From Polyangium spumosum (GTDB taxonomy: Bacteria; Myxococcota_A; Polyangia; Polyangiales; Polyangiaceae), in the NCBI RefSeq assembly GCF_009649845.1, contig NZ_WJIE01000017.1, forward strand, positions 62,001-126,000: a stretch of DNA of 64,000 nt. Reading direction: 5' to 3'. The notes beneath the pieces were generated by a model, which saw nothing but the letters and a program-made list of their open reading frames with translations, was not told where the DNA came from and did not search any database. Below, one piece after another: positions 43,881 through 52,538 of the stretch (position 1 is its first letter; every line of letters begins with the position of its first letter). Made by a program: the position numbers and the translations under genes.

Positions 43881-44843
43881 ATGATGAATCGGACGACGAT
43901 CGGGGTTCTGCTGGTCGCGGGGTTGCCCGTCGGCGCGGTTGGTGTCTACGGGGTCGGATGTACGACGATTCGAGAACAGGAAGACCTGGCACCCCTCGAG
44001 TGGAAGTGCGAAGCGGACGATGGGAATCCGTGCACGAAGGATTTTTGCGTCGATGGGGGGACGATGTTCGTGCCGCTCGACGCTGGGACGGTGGTGGAAA
44101 GTGACGCCGGGCCGTGCCAACGATTCGAGTGCGTTGACGATGGAGATGGGGGAGTCAAGGAACAACTAGTGGATCTCGACGCGGGAACAACGTGCCCGCT
44201 CAGTGAGATGTCGGGCTTCTGCCATGCGGGCAAGTGCGTCGAGTGCACGAGCGATGCCCAATGTGGCGGCGGCCAATGCAACACCCAAACGAACATGTGC
44301 ATGCGAGCCGACGGCTCCCCATGTACGGAGCCAGCGCAGTGCCAAAGCAACCATTGCGCGGACGGGGTCTGCTGCAACAACGCCTGCACGGGCACGTGCG
44401 AGGCCTGCAACCTGCCAGGGAGCCAAGGGAACTGCTTGCTTGTCAAGTGGACAAAAGACACTGACACATGCAATGGTCCTAGGTCATGCAATGACAGCGG
44501 AGCGTGCTTACTCGACAATGGTGAAGCTTGCGATGAGGGGGACACGTGCCTGGGAACCGTCTGCCGTGGGGCGTGCGGCCTGAACCCTAACATACCGTGC
44601 ACGACGGACGGCGACTGCACAAAATGCGACTACCAGCTCGGCACGTGCACAAGCAACGAACAAAAAGAGTGCGGCGTACACAATGACTGCCTTGGTACCG
44701 ACGCGTGTGAAGCCAAGGTATGCCTAGCTTCGCCGGATCACCCGTGCGACCCCCATAGAAATAGCCAACAGTGCTCAGTTGCTAACAAATCTTGCAAGCC
44801 CTGCAACGCGGCAGGGTGCAAAGCAGAGTATACTTGTCAGTAA
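43881..44843 (+). CDS. Cys-rich lipoprotein with dickkopf-like repeats
   Basis: A 320-residue lipoprotein-like protein (hydrophobic N-terminus ending YGVGC) with more than 30 cysteines in short repeats such as CQSNHCADGVCCNNAC and CEACNLPGSQGNC. Such repeats are frequent in myxobacterial surface proteins. The 3' third (about 44440-44843) is markedly less GC-rich, about 52-55 % in three 60-nt lines I counted, against roughly 70 % nearby; it may have been acquired separately or be under different selection. Start at ATG 43881 or 43884. It closes the kinase-PEGA module. Confidence 0.78.
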   Translation: MMNRTTIGVLLVAGLPVGAVGVYGVGCTTIREQEDLAPLEWKCEADDGNPCTKDFCVDGGTMFVPLDAGTVVESDAGPCQRFECVDDGDGGVKEQLVDLDAGTTCPLSEMSGFCHAGKCVECTSDAQCGGGQCNTQTNMCMRADGSPCTEPAQCQSNHCADGVCCNNACTGTCEACNLPGSQGNCLLVKWTKDTDTCNGPRSCNDSGACLLDNGEACDEGDTCLGTVCRGACGLNPNIPCTTDGDCTKCDYQLGTCTSNEQKECGVHNDCLGTDACEAKVCLASPDHPCDPHRNSQQCSVANKSCKPCNAAGCKAEYTCQ

Positions 44844-44882
44844 TGTAAGCAGGGCCGATCAGTTCTACACCGGCCCCTCCCC

Positions 44883-46280
44883 TCACTCCGGACAATCCCC
44901 CAACACCCCCGGCTTGCACGGCTTCTTCCCCGTCGGCGCCGGCGTCTTCGTCGGCGCCGGCTTGCTCCCCTTCCACGTCGTACCCGCGCCAGGCCGCACG
45001 CCCGTAGCTCCCGCCGGCCTCGGCGCCGACGTCTTCGCCGTGTGCGCATGGCCCGGCGCCTTCTTCTTCGCCTCAGGCCCCGGCACCTCGTCGGCCTCCG
45101 TCGCCTCCTCCTCCGTCACCCGCACCGGCGCAGGCGTCGACAGGGCCGGCGGCGCCTCCACCTCGGGCTCCGGCTGGCCTTGCAGCACGGCCGCGCCGAT
45201 GCCTGCCGCCGCGACCAGCGCAATCCCGAGAAATGCCACCCACCCCCGACGCCGCGGCGCCCTCCGCACCGTCGCCTCCGCGTCCTCCCGGTCCGGCGCC
45301 GCCCCTCCGCCGCGCGCCTTCTCCTCCACACGCGCCCCCGAAAGCTCCGCGCCTCGCCTCCACTCCGGCCGCGCGCCAGGCATGCCGTACTTCTGCGTCG
45401 GACGCGCGCCGAAGAGCCGCAGCGCCAGCTCCTCCTCCGCTTCCGGTAGCTCCTCCAGGCGATGCACCGCGATTCCCTCCTCGGGTACACCCGCCTCGCT
45501 CGCCGGCATCAGCCGCACCGTCAATCCGCCCGGCAGGTCGGACTCGCGGCCATCCGAGACCGCCGTCCACTTGACGTCCGAGCGATACAAAATGGCAGCG
45601 ATCCGCGACGCGGCCCGCGCGAGGTCCTCGAACGACGCGCCATCCGCGTGCAGGACCACCACGCGGCGCGGCTGCGTGACGCCCGCCGCAGAATACCGGA
45701 GGCCCGTCTTGCTCGGTCCCGGGATCGGCAGGTCCGTGAAGTCGTTCGTGTATCCCTCGAGGAGACCGCGCGCTCGCTCGGCTTCGGACACGCAACGCGC
45801 ATACGCATGGTAAAACCCGCCGTCCTCGGCGTTCGGGCGCGTGCCCGAGAAGACCCGCCGCTCGAACGCGAGGGACGCGTCGAGGATCGCATTCGCGTCG
45901 AAATCGCGGTCCACCATCGCAATCGCGTGCGAGAACGAAGGAGCCAGCCTCCCGGCGTGGTCGCGGGCGCCTCGAATGCGCAGGCTCACGATGAACGCGA
46001 GCCCGCCGTGCCCGGGCTCGTGGTGCGAGTCGTCCCGCGAGAGGTTCCCGATCGCGAACGCCGAGCCCCCGACGCCGCGCGGCTCGATGAACATGAGCAG
46101 CCGCGACAGGTGGCCGAAATGCTGGCGGGACAGCGGCCCGTCCGCCATGGTCGGCCGGTAGATGAAGTCGATCTCGTGCCCAGGCACGTTCCCGTGCAGG
46201 AAGTGATGAAAAGCCGCGCCCTTCGGCGCCTCGTACGTCGGCACCACGTAACCGGTGCCCCGGTCGCTTCGGTTGTCCAT
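44883..46280 (-). CDS. Membrane protein partner of adjacent GTPase, unknown
   Basis: About 465 residues. The N-terminal 210 residues form a conserved-looking soluble domain with HHFLHGNVPGHEIDFIYRP, FGHLSRLLMFIEPRG and HHEPGHGGLAFIVSLRIRG, rich in His; I do not recognise it. An acidic linker, a membrane helix WVAFLGIALVAAAGIGAAVL (about 348-367), and a Pro/Lys-rich tail ending CKPGVLGDCPE follow. The gene begins at ATG 46280 (or GTG 46289) 10-20 nt after the stop of the GTPase gene on the same strand, so the pair is coupled. A GTPase effector or activator is plausible, but this is inference. Confidence 0.65.
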   Translation of the reverse strand: MDNRSDRGTGYVVPTYEAPKGAAFHHFLHGNVPGHEIDFIYRPTMADGPLSRQHFGHLSRLLMFIEPRGVGGSAFAIGNLSRDDSHHEPGHGGLAFIVSLRIRGARDHAGRLAPSFSHAIAMVDRDFDANAILDASLAFERRVFSGTRPNAEDGGFYHAYARCVSEAERARGLLEGYTNDFTDLPIPGPSKTGLRYSAAGVTQPRRVVVLHADGASFEDLARAASRIAAILYRSDVKWTAVSDGRESDLPGGLTVRLMPASEAGVPEEGIAVHRLEELPEAEEELALRLFGARPTQKYGMPGARPEWRRGAELSGARVEEKARGGGAAPDREDAEATVRRAPRRRGWVAFLGIALVAAAGIGAAVLQGQPEPEVEAPPALSTPAPVRVTEEEATEADEVPGPEAKKKAPGHAHTAKTSAPRPAGATGVRPGAGTTWKGSKPAPTKTPAPTGKKPCKPGVLGDCPE

Positions 46281-46299
46281 TCGATTCACCCACCAGAGC

Positions 46300-47271
46300 T
46301 CAAGCAGCGCGCGCCTTCCCCCGCGAGGCCGGCAGAGGCGCGGTCTTCTCCTCCGCCTCCACCGCCGCAGCCGTGTTCAAGCGCTGCAAGAGCTCGCTGT
46401 CGTAGGCGCTCTTCGGGAGAATTCGCTCGACGAAATGCGAAAACAGGAGGTGCGTGCTGTGACCATAGCTCGCCGACCCCACGAAGACACGAATGTCGAG
46501 CTCCGAGGAGTACCGCTGGAGGTTCTCGATCAGCGGCGCATAGAGCTTCTTCGCCTGCTCCTCCACCTCCGCAGGCGTCCCGGGCAACACATCGCTCTTG
46601 TTGATGAAGAGCACGACCGCCTTGCACGAGGCCAGCGTCTTGCGGCCGAAGAAATACTTGAGGGTCTGCGGCTGGAACTCGCGGAGCTGCTCCTCGACCC
46701 GCGCCGGATCGACCCGCTTTCCGTCCTTGCCCGCGAGGTCCGCCACGATCAGGAGCCCGTGAATCTCGTCCACCATGAGCTCGTGGAGCGCGTCGACGAT
46801 GTGCTCGCCGCCCCAGTCGCCTACCTCGAAGACGTGATGGGTCATGATGTCATTGTCGAGCACGTGGCTCACGGTCCGCTCGTAACGCTCGATCTTCGTC
46901 CCCTCGAGCACCCCGAGGTCGACGAGGGGATTCGACCATTTCAACGTGAGCGAAGTCTTGCCCGTCGCCTTCAGCCCGAGCGTCAAGATCTTGTACGTCT
47001 TGCGCGTGATCCTCGGCCGCTTGGCGAGCTCCGCCTCCAGCCACCCGACCTTCTGCTCCAGGTGCTCGAGCCAGCCGTCTTTCTTCTTGTCCTCGTCCAC
47101 GACCACGAGGAGGTTGTTCGAGAGGGCTTTCTGTTCGGCTTGCAATCGCTCGAGCTGCCGGTCTCGCTCGAGGAGATCCTCCGACAACCGCTGGGATCGG
47201 GCCACCACGAAAAGAAGCGCGGCCCCGAGGCCGAAAATCAAAACGCACACGATTCCCATCGTCAGAGACAT
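46300..47271 (-). CDS. Membrane-anchored small GTPase
   Basis: A 323-residue protein with an N-terminal membrane helix (about 5-24), a coiled coil (about 27-85), and a Ras-like GTPase domain. G1 is GLKATGKTS (residues 99-107), G3 reads DWGG (D152), G4 is NKSD (N224), and G5 is likely GSAS (266-267). The residue after G3 is Glu rather than the usual Gln, so hydrolysis may need a partner. ATG 47271 is preferred over the upstream ATG at 47391 because GGAGGGCGG precedes it. The downstream partner gene is coupled. Confidence 0.85.
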   Translation of the reverse strand: MSLTMGIVCVLIFGLGAALLFVVARSQRLSEDLLERDRQLERLQAEQKALSNNLLVVVDEDKKKDGWLEHLEQKVGWLEAELAKRPRITRKTYKILTLGLKATGKTSLTLKWSNPLVDLGVLEGTKIERYERTVSHVLDNDIMTHHVFEVGDWGGEHIVDALHELMVDEIHGLLIVADLAGKDGKRVDPARVEEQLREFQPQTLKYFFGRKTLASCKAVVLFINKSDVLPGTPAEVEEQAKKLYAPLIENLQRYSSELDIRVFVGSASYGHSTHLLFSHFVERILPKSAYDSELLQRLNTAAAVEAEEKTAPLPASRGKARAA

Positions 47272-47434
47272 TCCGCCCTCCCACCCAATACAAATGTCGT
47301 CTCGAACGGGTGTGCACGGCCGTCGATTGTGAATTCGACACCCCCCGCCGACGCGGGGAGTGTAGCGCGCTCCGCCAATGAGGCAGGTCATCCCCGCAGG
47401 GAAGATGACGAACGACCCAGACGATCACGCCTCG

Positions 47435-50400
47435 CTAACGCTTGCCGCGCAGCCCCATCGCAAACGCGATCCCCGCCTGCAAGCTCCCCTTCGTCACGAT
47501 CCCCTGAAGCTCCGCCGAGCTGCCCACGAGCGACCGCGCCACGTCTGCGCGCATCCCCGTCAGGATCGCCTGCGCCCCGAGCAGCTTCAGCGCCGACGCC
47601 GTTCGCACGAGCGCCTCCGCGATGTACACGTCCCCGCCCTTCACGCCCGTCACGTCGAGGATCACCGCCCGCGCCCCTCGCCCCGACGCGCCCCGCAGCG
47701 CCGCGCCCATCACCTCGTCCGCGCGCGCTCGGTCCATCGTCCCGATGAGCGGCATCACCACCACGTCGTCCGTGATCGGGATGATCGGCGTCGACAGCTC
47801 CGCCAGGCGCTCGCGTTGCACCTCGATGATGTGCGCCTGGAGCGACTCGCGCTCGAGCTCGGTGATCATCCGCTGCTCGAGCTCGAGGCGTAGCTGCTCC
47901 GCGGTCTCGTTCGCCTCTCGCGTCCGCCGCGCGACCTCCTCCTCGAGGTTCTCGTTCGTGCGGAGCAGCTCCTCCGTCACCCGCTGCACCTCCGTGTAGA
48001 GCAGCGCGCTCTCCACCGCGGCGCCCGCTTGCGAGGCCAGGAAGTCCACGAGCGTCAGGCGCGCCGGCACGAACGCCTCGGTCGCGAGCGCGTGCTCCAG
48101 GTAGATGATCCCCACGAGCCGGCCCTTGTGCAGCATCGGCGTGCACAGGATCGAGCGCGGCGCGCGGGCCACCATGTAACGGTCCTTCACGAAGCGCCGA
48201 TCCGAACGCGCGTCGCCGAGCAGGAGCGGCTCGCGCGTGCGCCGCACGTACTCCACCACCGTCAGAGGCAGCTCGTCCGTCTCCTCCGCCAGCACGCTCG
48301 GGCCCGCCGTGACGCGCTCGGGCTCCACCACCATCGTCGCCTCGACCCAGAGACGACCCCCCCGCTCGATGAGCAACATGCCCCGGTCCGCGCCCGCGCT
48401 CTCGATCACCGCGCGCACGACACGCAAGAGCACGCGCTCGAGCAGGATCTCTCCGGCGATCGCCTGCGCCGCGCGGATCACCGTCGCCGTGTCGAGCGTC
48501 GCGAACGAACGATCGCCGGGGCTCGAGTTCGCCGGCAGGTCCCACGGCGGCGACTCGTTCTCCCAGAGGTCCTCGTACCGCGCCGCGATGTTCTCCACCT
48601 TCGCGCGCGCGCCCCAGCGCTGGTAGGCCTTGCGCGCTTCGACCACGTAGGCGCGCGCGAGGCGCTTGCGGCCCCGCGCGACGTGATGCTCGGCGGCGCG
48701 CTCGCTCGCGAGCGCCTCGTCCTTGATGAAGCCGTGCTCCGTCGCGCCCGCGATCGCCGCCTCGAAGAGGTCGATCGCCGCGGCGTCCCGCCCCTCGGCG
48801 CGCGCGCGCTCGGCGCGGACGAGGTCGAGCCGGTGCTGGTAGGTCTCCGGGCAGCTCCGCGCGAGGGCCACGAGCTCGGCCTCGCGCCGGTCGAGATCGG
48901 CCCGGCGACGCGCCTGCTCCTCGGCGCTGCCCGCGCCGAGCCGCGCCGCCGCGACGAGCGCGCCGTGGAAGACGATCTCCGCCGCGTAGTACTGCGCGAT
49001 GACCGTGGGCAGCAGCGCCTCGGCCTCGGCGGCGGCCTTCTCCGCGAGCTCGAGGTCGTGGAAGAGCAAGCCGAGCTCGAGGCGCGCGGCGTGGTAGCGG
49101 CACGCGATGAAGGGCAACCTCTTCTCGACCAGCGAGGCGACGTACGAGGCCTCTTCGAACTCGCGATCCGAGAGCGAGATCCGCCCACGCGTCCGGCCAC
49201 GCAGGCAACGGATGAGCTGGTACATGATCCGCAGGTACGCCTCCGACGTCGCGTCCCGCGTCTTCTGCATCAGCGTGAGGAAACCCTCGGCCTCCTGCTC
49301 GACGACCGCGAGGTCCTCGCCGATCCCGAGCCGCACCATCGTGGTCGAGAAACACGCGTACGACAGGAACGAGAAGTCCCCCGTCGCGAGCCCCTCGCGT
49401 TGCGCGCGCTCGAGGTACGGCAGGCACGACGAGAGCGGGCGGCGGAACGGCTGCAGCGTCGCGCCCTGGTTCAGGTAGACCCGGCAGGCGATGTTCGGGC
49501 TCGGCAGGCGATCGTGCAGGCGCAGCGCGATCTCGCCCATCCGGTAGGCCTCTTCGTACCTTCGCGCCGCGACCAGGCTCATGCCGTACGCCGAGAACCC
49601 GTACGCGGAGAGCTCCGTCGGGCCCCACGCGAGCGTCGCGCGCACCATCCGCGCGCACACGTAAAACAGGAGCGAAGGCGAGGTGCCGTAGGCCGCCGCC
49701 ACGAGGTGCATCAGCGTCCGGAGCACCGCGCGCCGGCGCGCATCTTCGAGCGGCGCGGCCGAGGTGATCGACTCGACCGAGCGCGGCTCGAGCTCCGCCG
49801 CGAGCTCGGCCTGCTCGCGCGCGAGCTCCGCATCGAGGTCGGCCTCGTCGGGCAACGTCTCGCCGAGAAGCGCGAGCGCCTCGCGGCCGACACGCACCGC
49901 GTCCGCGAAGCGGCCCTGCGTCACGTAGAGGACCACGAGCAGGTCGTGCACGCTCGCCCGGTCGACCACCGAGTCCGCGTGCGAGAGCAGCAGCGCGAAG
50001 AGCTGCTCCGCCTCGTGGAACTGGCCCGTCAGGTAGGCGCACGCCGCGCGGTCCCGCGCGAGCGCGAACGTGAGGAACGGCTGCTCCTCCCAGCCGCGCT
50101 CGCCGACGAGCTCCATGCCCGTCGCGAGGTAACCGATCGCGGCCTCGTACGCGGCCGCGCCCTTCGCTTGTTGCCCGCCGTCGAGCGCGAGCCGCGCGAC
50201 CTCCAGCCGCTCGACCGGATCGGTCAGCGCCGAGGCGCCCTTGCTCATGTGCAAGAGCAGCTCGAAGAGGCCCTCGCCCTCCGCGCCGATCTCGTCGCGC
50301 AGCCGCCGCCCGATCGCGAGGTGCAGCTCGGGCACCTCGTCCGGGCGCAGGAGCGAGTAGGCCGCTTGTTGCACCCTGTCGTGCGAGAACCGGAACGCGC

Positions 50401-52426
50401 GCGGCGCGACCGGCTTCGGAGGGCTCGACTTGCGCGCGCCCGGGGGCCGCACGCGCACGGGCAGGACGAGGCCTTCGCTCAGCGCCGAGGCGAGGTCGCT
50501 GCGCACGTCGGCCTCGGCGCGACCGGCGAGCGCCGCGAGCGCGTCGATCTGGAACTCGTGCCCGAAGACCGACGCGAGCACGAGCGTCCGCCGCGCGGGC
50601 GGCGAGAGGTCGCCGATCTTGTCGAGCAGCAGCGTGACGATGTCGTCGGTGACCGTCTCCTCGATCCGCGCCTCGTCCGCGACCACGACGCCCGTCGCCG
50701 GGTCGACCTCGACGAGCCCCTCGCGGACGAGCGTGCCGAGCAGTTGCCGGATGAACAGCGGGTTGCCGCTCGTCTTGCTCCAGAGCAAGACGCCGAGCGA
50801 CTCCACGTCCGCGAGGTCGCAGCCGAGCAGCCCCGCGACGAGCGCGCGCACGTCCGAGGGGCGCAGCGGCCGGAGCTCCACCTTCGAGACCGGCACGCCT
50901 TGCCACTCGACCTCGTCGATCACGCGCCCGGCGGCGCGGAAGCCGTCGCCGTCCTCGCGCCCGCGGAACGCCGCGAGCACGAGCAGGTAACTCGACTGCG
51001 GATCGGCGAGCAGGTCCCGCAAGAGCTTGAGCGACGCGGGGTCGGCCCACTGGAGATCGTCGAGGAACAGGAGCACCGGCCGGCGCCGCGTGAACACCGA
51101 CAAGAAGCGCTGCACGACGAGCGCGAACCGGTTCTGCGACTCGATCGGGCCGAGGTCCGGCGCGGCCTCGGTGGGCCCGAAGAGCAGCCCGACCTCGGGC
51201 ACCACGCGCGTGACGAGCTCCGCGTTCGGCCCGAGCGCCACGTCGATCTCGCTGCGGATCCGGGCGAGCTCGGACTCGCTCTCCGTGAGCGCCGCGCGCA
51301 CGAGCTCGCCGAGCGCGTGGCCGAAGCCCGAGAACGGCAGGCCCTGCCCGATCGCATCGAACTTGCCCGTGACGATGTAGGCCTCGTCGGGCCCGAGCCG
51401 CGTGGCCGCGTCGAGCACGAGCGCGGTCTTGCCCATGCCGGCGGCGCCCTGGATCACGAAGAGCTCGCGCCCTCCGCGTCGCGCTCGTTCGATGGCCGAG
51501 GCGAGCGCCTCGCGCTCCGCGTCGCGACCGTAGAGCCGCACCGCCGTCGCCAGCATCGTCGGCCGGTCCTGCCCGCCGAGCGGGAACGGATCGATGCGGC
51601 CCGATTTGCGCAGGCGCAGGAGGCACGTCTCGAGGTCGGCCACGAGCCCACGCGCGCTCTGGTACCGGTCGTCGGCGCCCTTCGCGAGCAGCTTCAACAC
51701 GATACGCGACACGGCCGGCGGCACGTTCGGCTCGAGCTCGTGCGGCGGCTTCGGCGTCCGCGCGAGGTGCGCGTGCACGAGCGTGACCGGGTCCTGCGTG
51801 GTGAAGGGCGGCGAGCCCGTCAGCATCTCGTAGAACACGGCGCCGAGCCCGTAGAGGTCGGCGCGATGGTCCACCGGGCGGTTCGTGCGGCCCGTCTGCT
51901 CGGGCGGCATGTACGCGAGCGTGCCCTCGGGCGCCTGCGGGTTCGGCGCGCGTAGCGACTCCTCGCCGACACGCGCGGCCGAGGTGAAGTGCAGGAGGAA
52001 GAGGGCGCCGTCTTCCTCGCGGAAGAGCACGTTCTTCGGGGCGATGTCGCGGTGGACGATGCCGTGCGCCCCGATCGTGGCGAGCGCGCGTCCGAGCGCG
52101 ATCGAGATCTCCAGCGCGCTCTCGATCCGCAACCTCCGCGACGCGAGCAGCTCGGCGAGCGTGACGCCGCCGGGATCGGCGCGCAGCAGGGCGAAGACGT
52201 CGCCATGCTCCACGAGGCCGAGCGTGCGCGGGACGATGGTCTCGCCGAGGTCCTTGGCGATGGCGTGGGCCCTTCGGATCCGGGCGCGCTCCTCGCCGCG
52301 GGCGCGGGCGCGCGCCGTCTCGACGAGCACGGGCGTGCCGTCCTCGAGGTGGCCGCGATGGAGGGCGAAGCGGGCGTCCTCGGCGAGGGTTGCGAAGATG
52401 GTGCAGCCGGGAAACTCGGGAGCCAT
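47435..52426 (-). CDS. Pseudokinase-AAA/TPR-GAF-STAS signalling protein
   Basis: A 1663-residue multi-domain protein. The N-terminal kinase-like domain (about 10-275) keeps HRDIAPKN (Asp127) and YMPPEQ but has no Gly loop; the ATP-binding Lys appears as Glu36, and the DFG position reads HFT (146-148), so it is probably inactive. An NTPase follows with IQGAAGMGKTALV and LFLDDLQWAD. A long helical TPR region follows (about 700-1250), then GAF (about 1290-1450), a coiled coil and a STAS domain with LDVTGVKGGD. The second RsbR Thr is replaced by Ser (VARSLV). The ATG at 52426 starts the conserved domain. It lies 163 nt upstream of the GTPase gene on the same strand. Confidence 0.88.
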   Translation of the reverse strand: MAPEFPGCTIFATLAEDARFALHRGHLEDGTPVLVETARARARGEERARIRRAHAIAKDLGETIVPRTLGLVEHGDVFALLRADPGGVTLAELLASRRLRIESALEISIALGRALATIGAHGIVHRDIAPKNVLFREEDGALFLLHFTSAARVGEESLRAPNPQAPEGTLAYMPPEQTGRTNRPVDHRADLYGLGAVFYEMLTGSPPFTTQDPVTLVHAHLARTPKPPHELEPNVPPAVSRIVLKLLAKGADDRYQSARGLVADLETCLLRLRKSGRIDPFPLGGQDRPTMLATAVRLYGRDAEREALASAIERARRGGRELFVIQGAAGMGKTALVLDAATRLGPDEAYIVTGKFDAIGQGLPFSGFGHALGELVRAALTESESELARIRSEIDVALGPNAELVTRVVPEVGLLFGPTEAAPDLGPIESQNRFALVVQRFLSVFTRRRPVLLFLDDLQWADPASLKLLRDLLADPQSSYLLVLAAFRGREDGDGFRAAGRVIDEVEWQGVPVSKVELRPLRPSDVRALVAGLLGCDLADVESLGVLLWSKTSGNPLFIRQLLGTLVREGLVEVDPATGVVVADEARIEETVTDDIVTLLLDKIGDLSPPARRTLVLASVFGHEFQIDALAALAGRAEADVRSDLASALSEGLVLPVRVRPPGARKSSPPKPVAPRAFRFSHDRVQQAAYSLLRPDEVPELHLAIGRRLRDEIGAEGEGLFELLLHMSKGASALTDPVERLEVARLALDGGQQAKGAAAYEAAIGYLATGMELVGERGWEEQPFLTFALARDRAACAYLTGQFHEAEQLFALLLSHADSVVDRASVHDLLVVLYVTQGRFADAVRVGREALALLGETLPDEADLDAELAREQAELAAELEPRSVESITSAAPLEDARRRAVLRTLMHLVAAAYGTSPSLLFYVCARMVRATLAWGPTELSAYGFSAYGMSLVAARRYEEAYRMGEIALRLHDRLPSPNIACRVYLNQGATLQPFRRPLSSCLPYLERAQREGLATGDFSFLSYACFSTTMVRLGIGEDLAVVEQEAEGFLTLMQKTRDATSEAYLRIMYQLIRCLRGRTRGRISLSDREFEEASYVASLVEKRLPFIACRYHAARLELGLLFHDLELAEKAAAEAEALLPTVIAQYYAAEIVFHGALVAAARLGAGSAEEQARRRADLDRREAELVALARSCPETYQHRLDLVRAERARAEGRDAAAIDLFEAAIAGATEHGFIKDEALASERAAEHHVARGRKRLARAYVVEARKAYQRWGARAKVENIAARYEDLWENESPPWDLPANSSPGDRSFATLDTATVIRAAQAIAGEILLERVLLRVVRAVIESAGADRGMLLIERGGRLWVEATMVVEPERVTAGPSVLAEETDELPLTVVEYVRRTREPLLLGDARSDRRFVKDRYMVARAPRSILCTPMLHKGRLVGIIYLEHALATEAFVPARLTLVDFLASQAGAAVESALLYTEVQRVTEELLRTNENLEEEVARRTREANETAEQLRLELEQRMITELERESLQAHIIEVQRERLAELSTPIIPITDDVVVMPLIGTMDRARADEVMGAALRGASGRGARAVILDVTGVKGGDVYIAEALVRTASALKLLGAQAILTGMRADVARSLVGSSAELQGIVTKGSLQAGIAFAMGLRGKR

Positions 52427-52538
52427 GCGGGGGCAGCCTCCGCTGGGGGGCGACGTTCGGCCGGAACGATACGGCGGTTCGGCGCGCCGATGGAAGAGCC
52501 GATGCGGCGCGTGATCGTGCTCGGCTCCGGGGCAAACC

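Noticed and set aside
48029-51955. A 1308-codon open frame on the plus strand
   Set aside because: It lies antisense to the kinase-STAS giant and its translation is Arg/Gly/Ala-rich with no motif; a GC-rich shadow.
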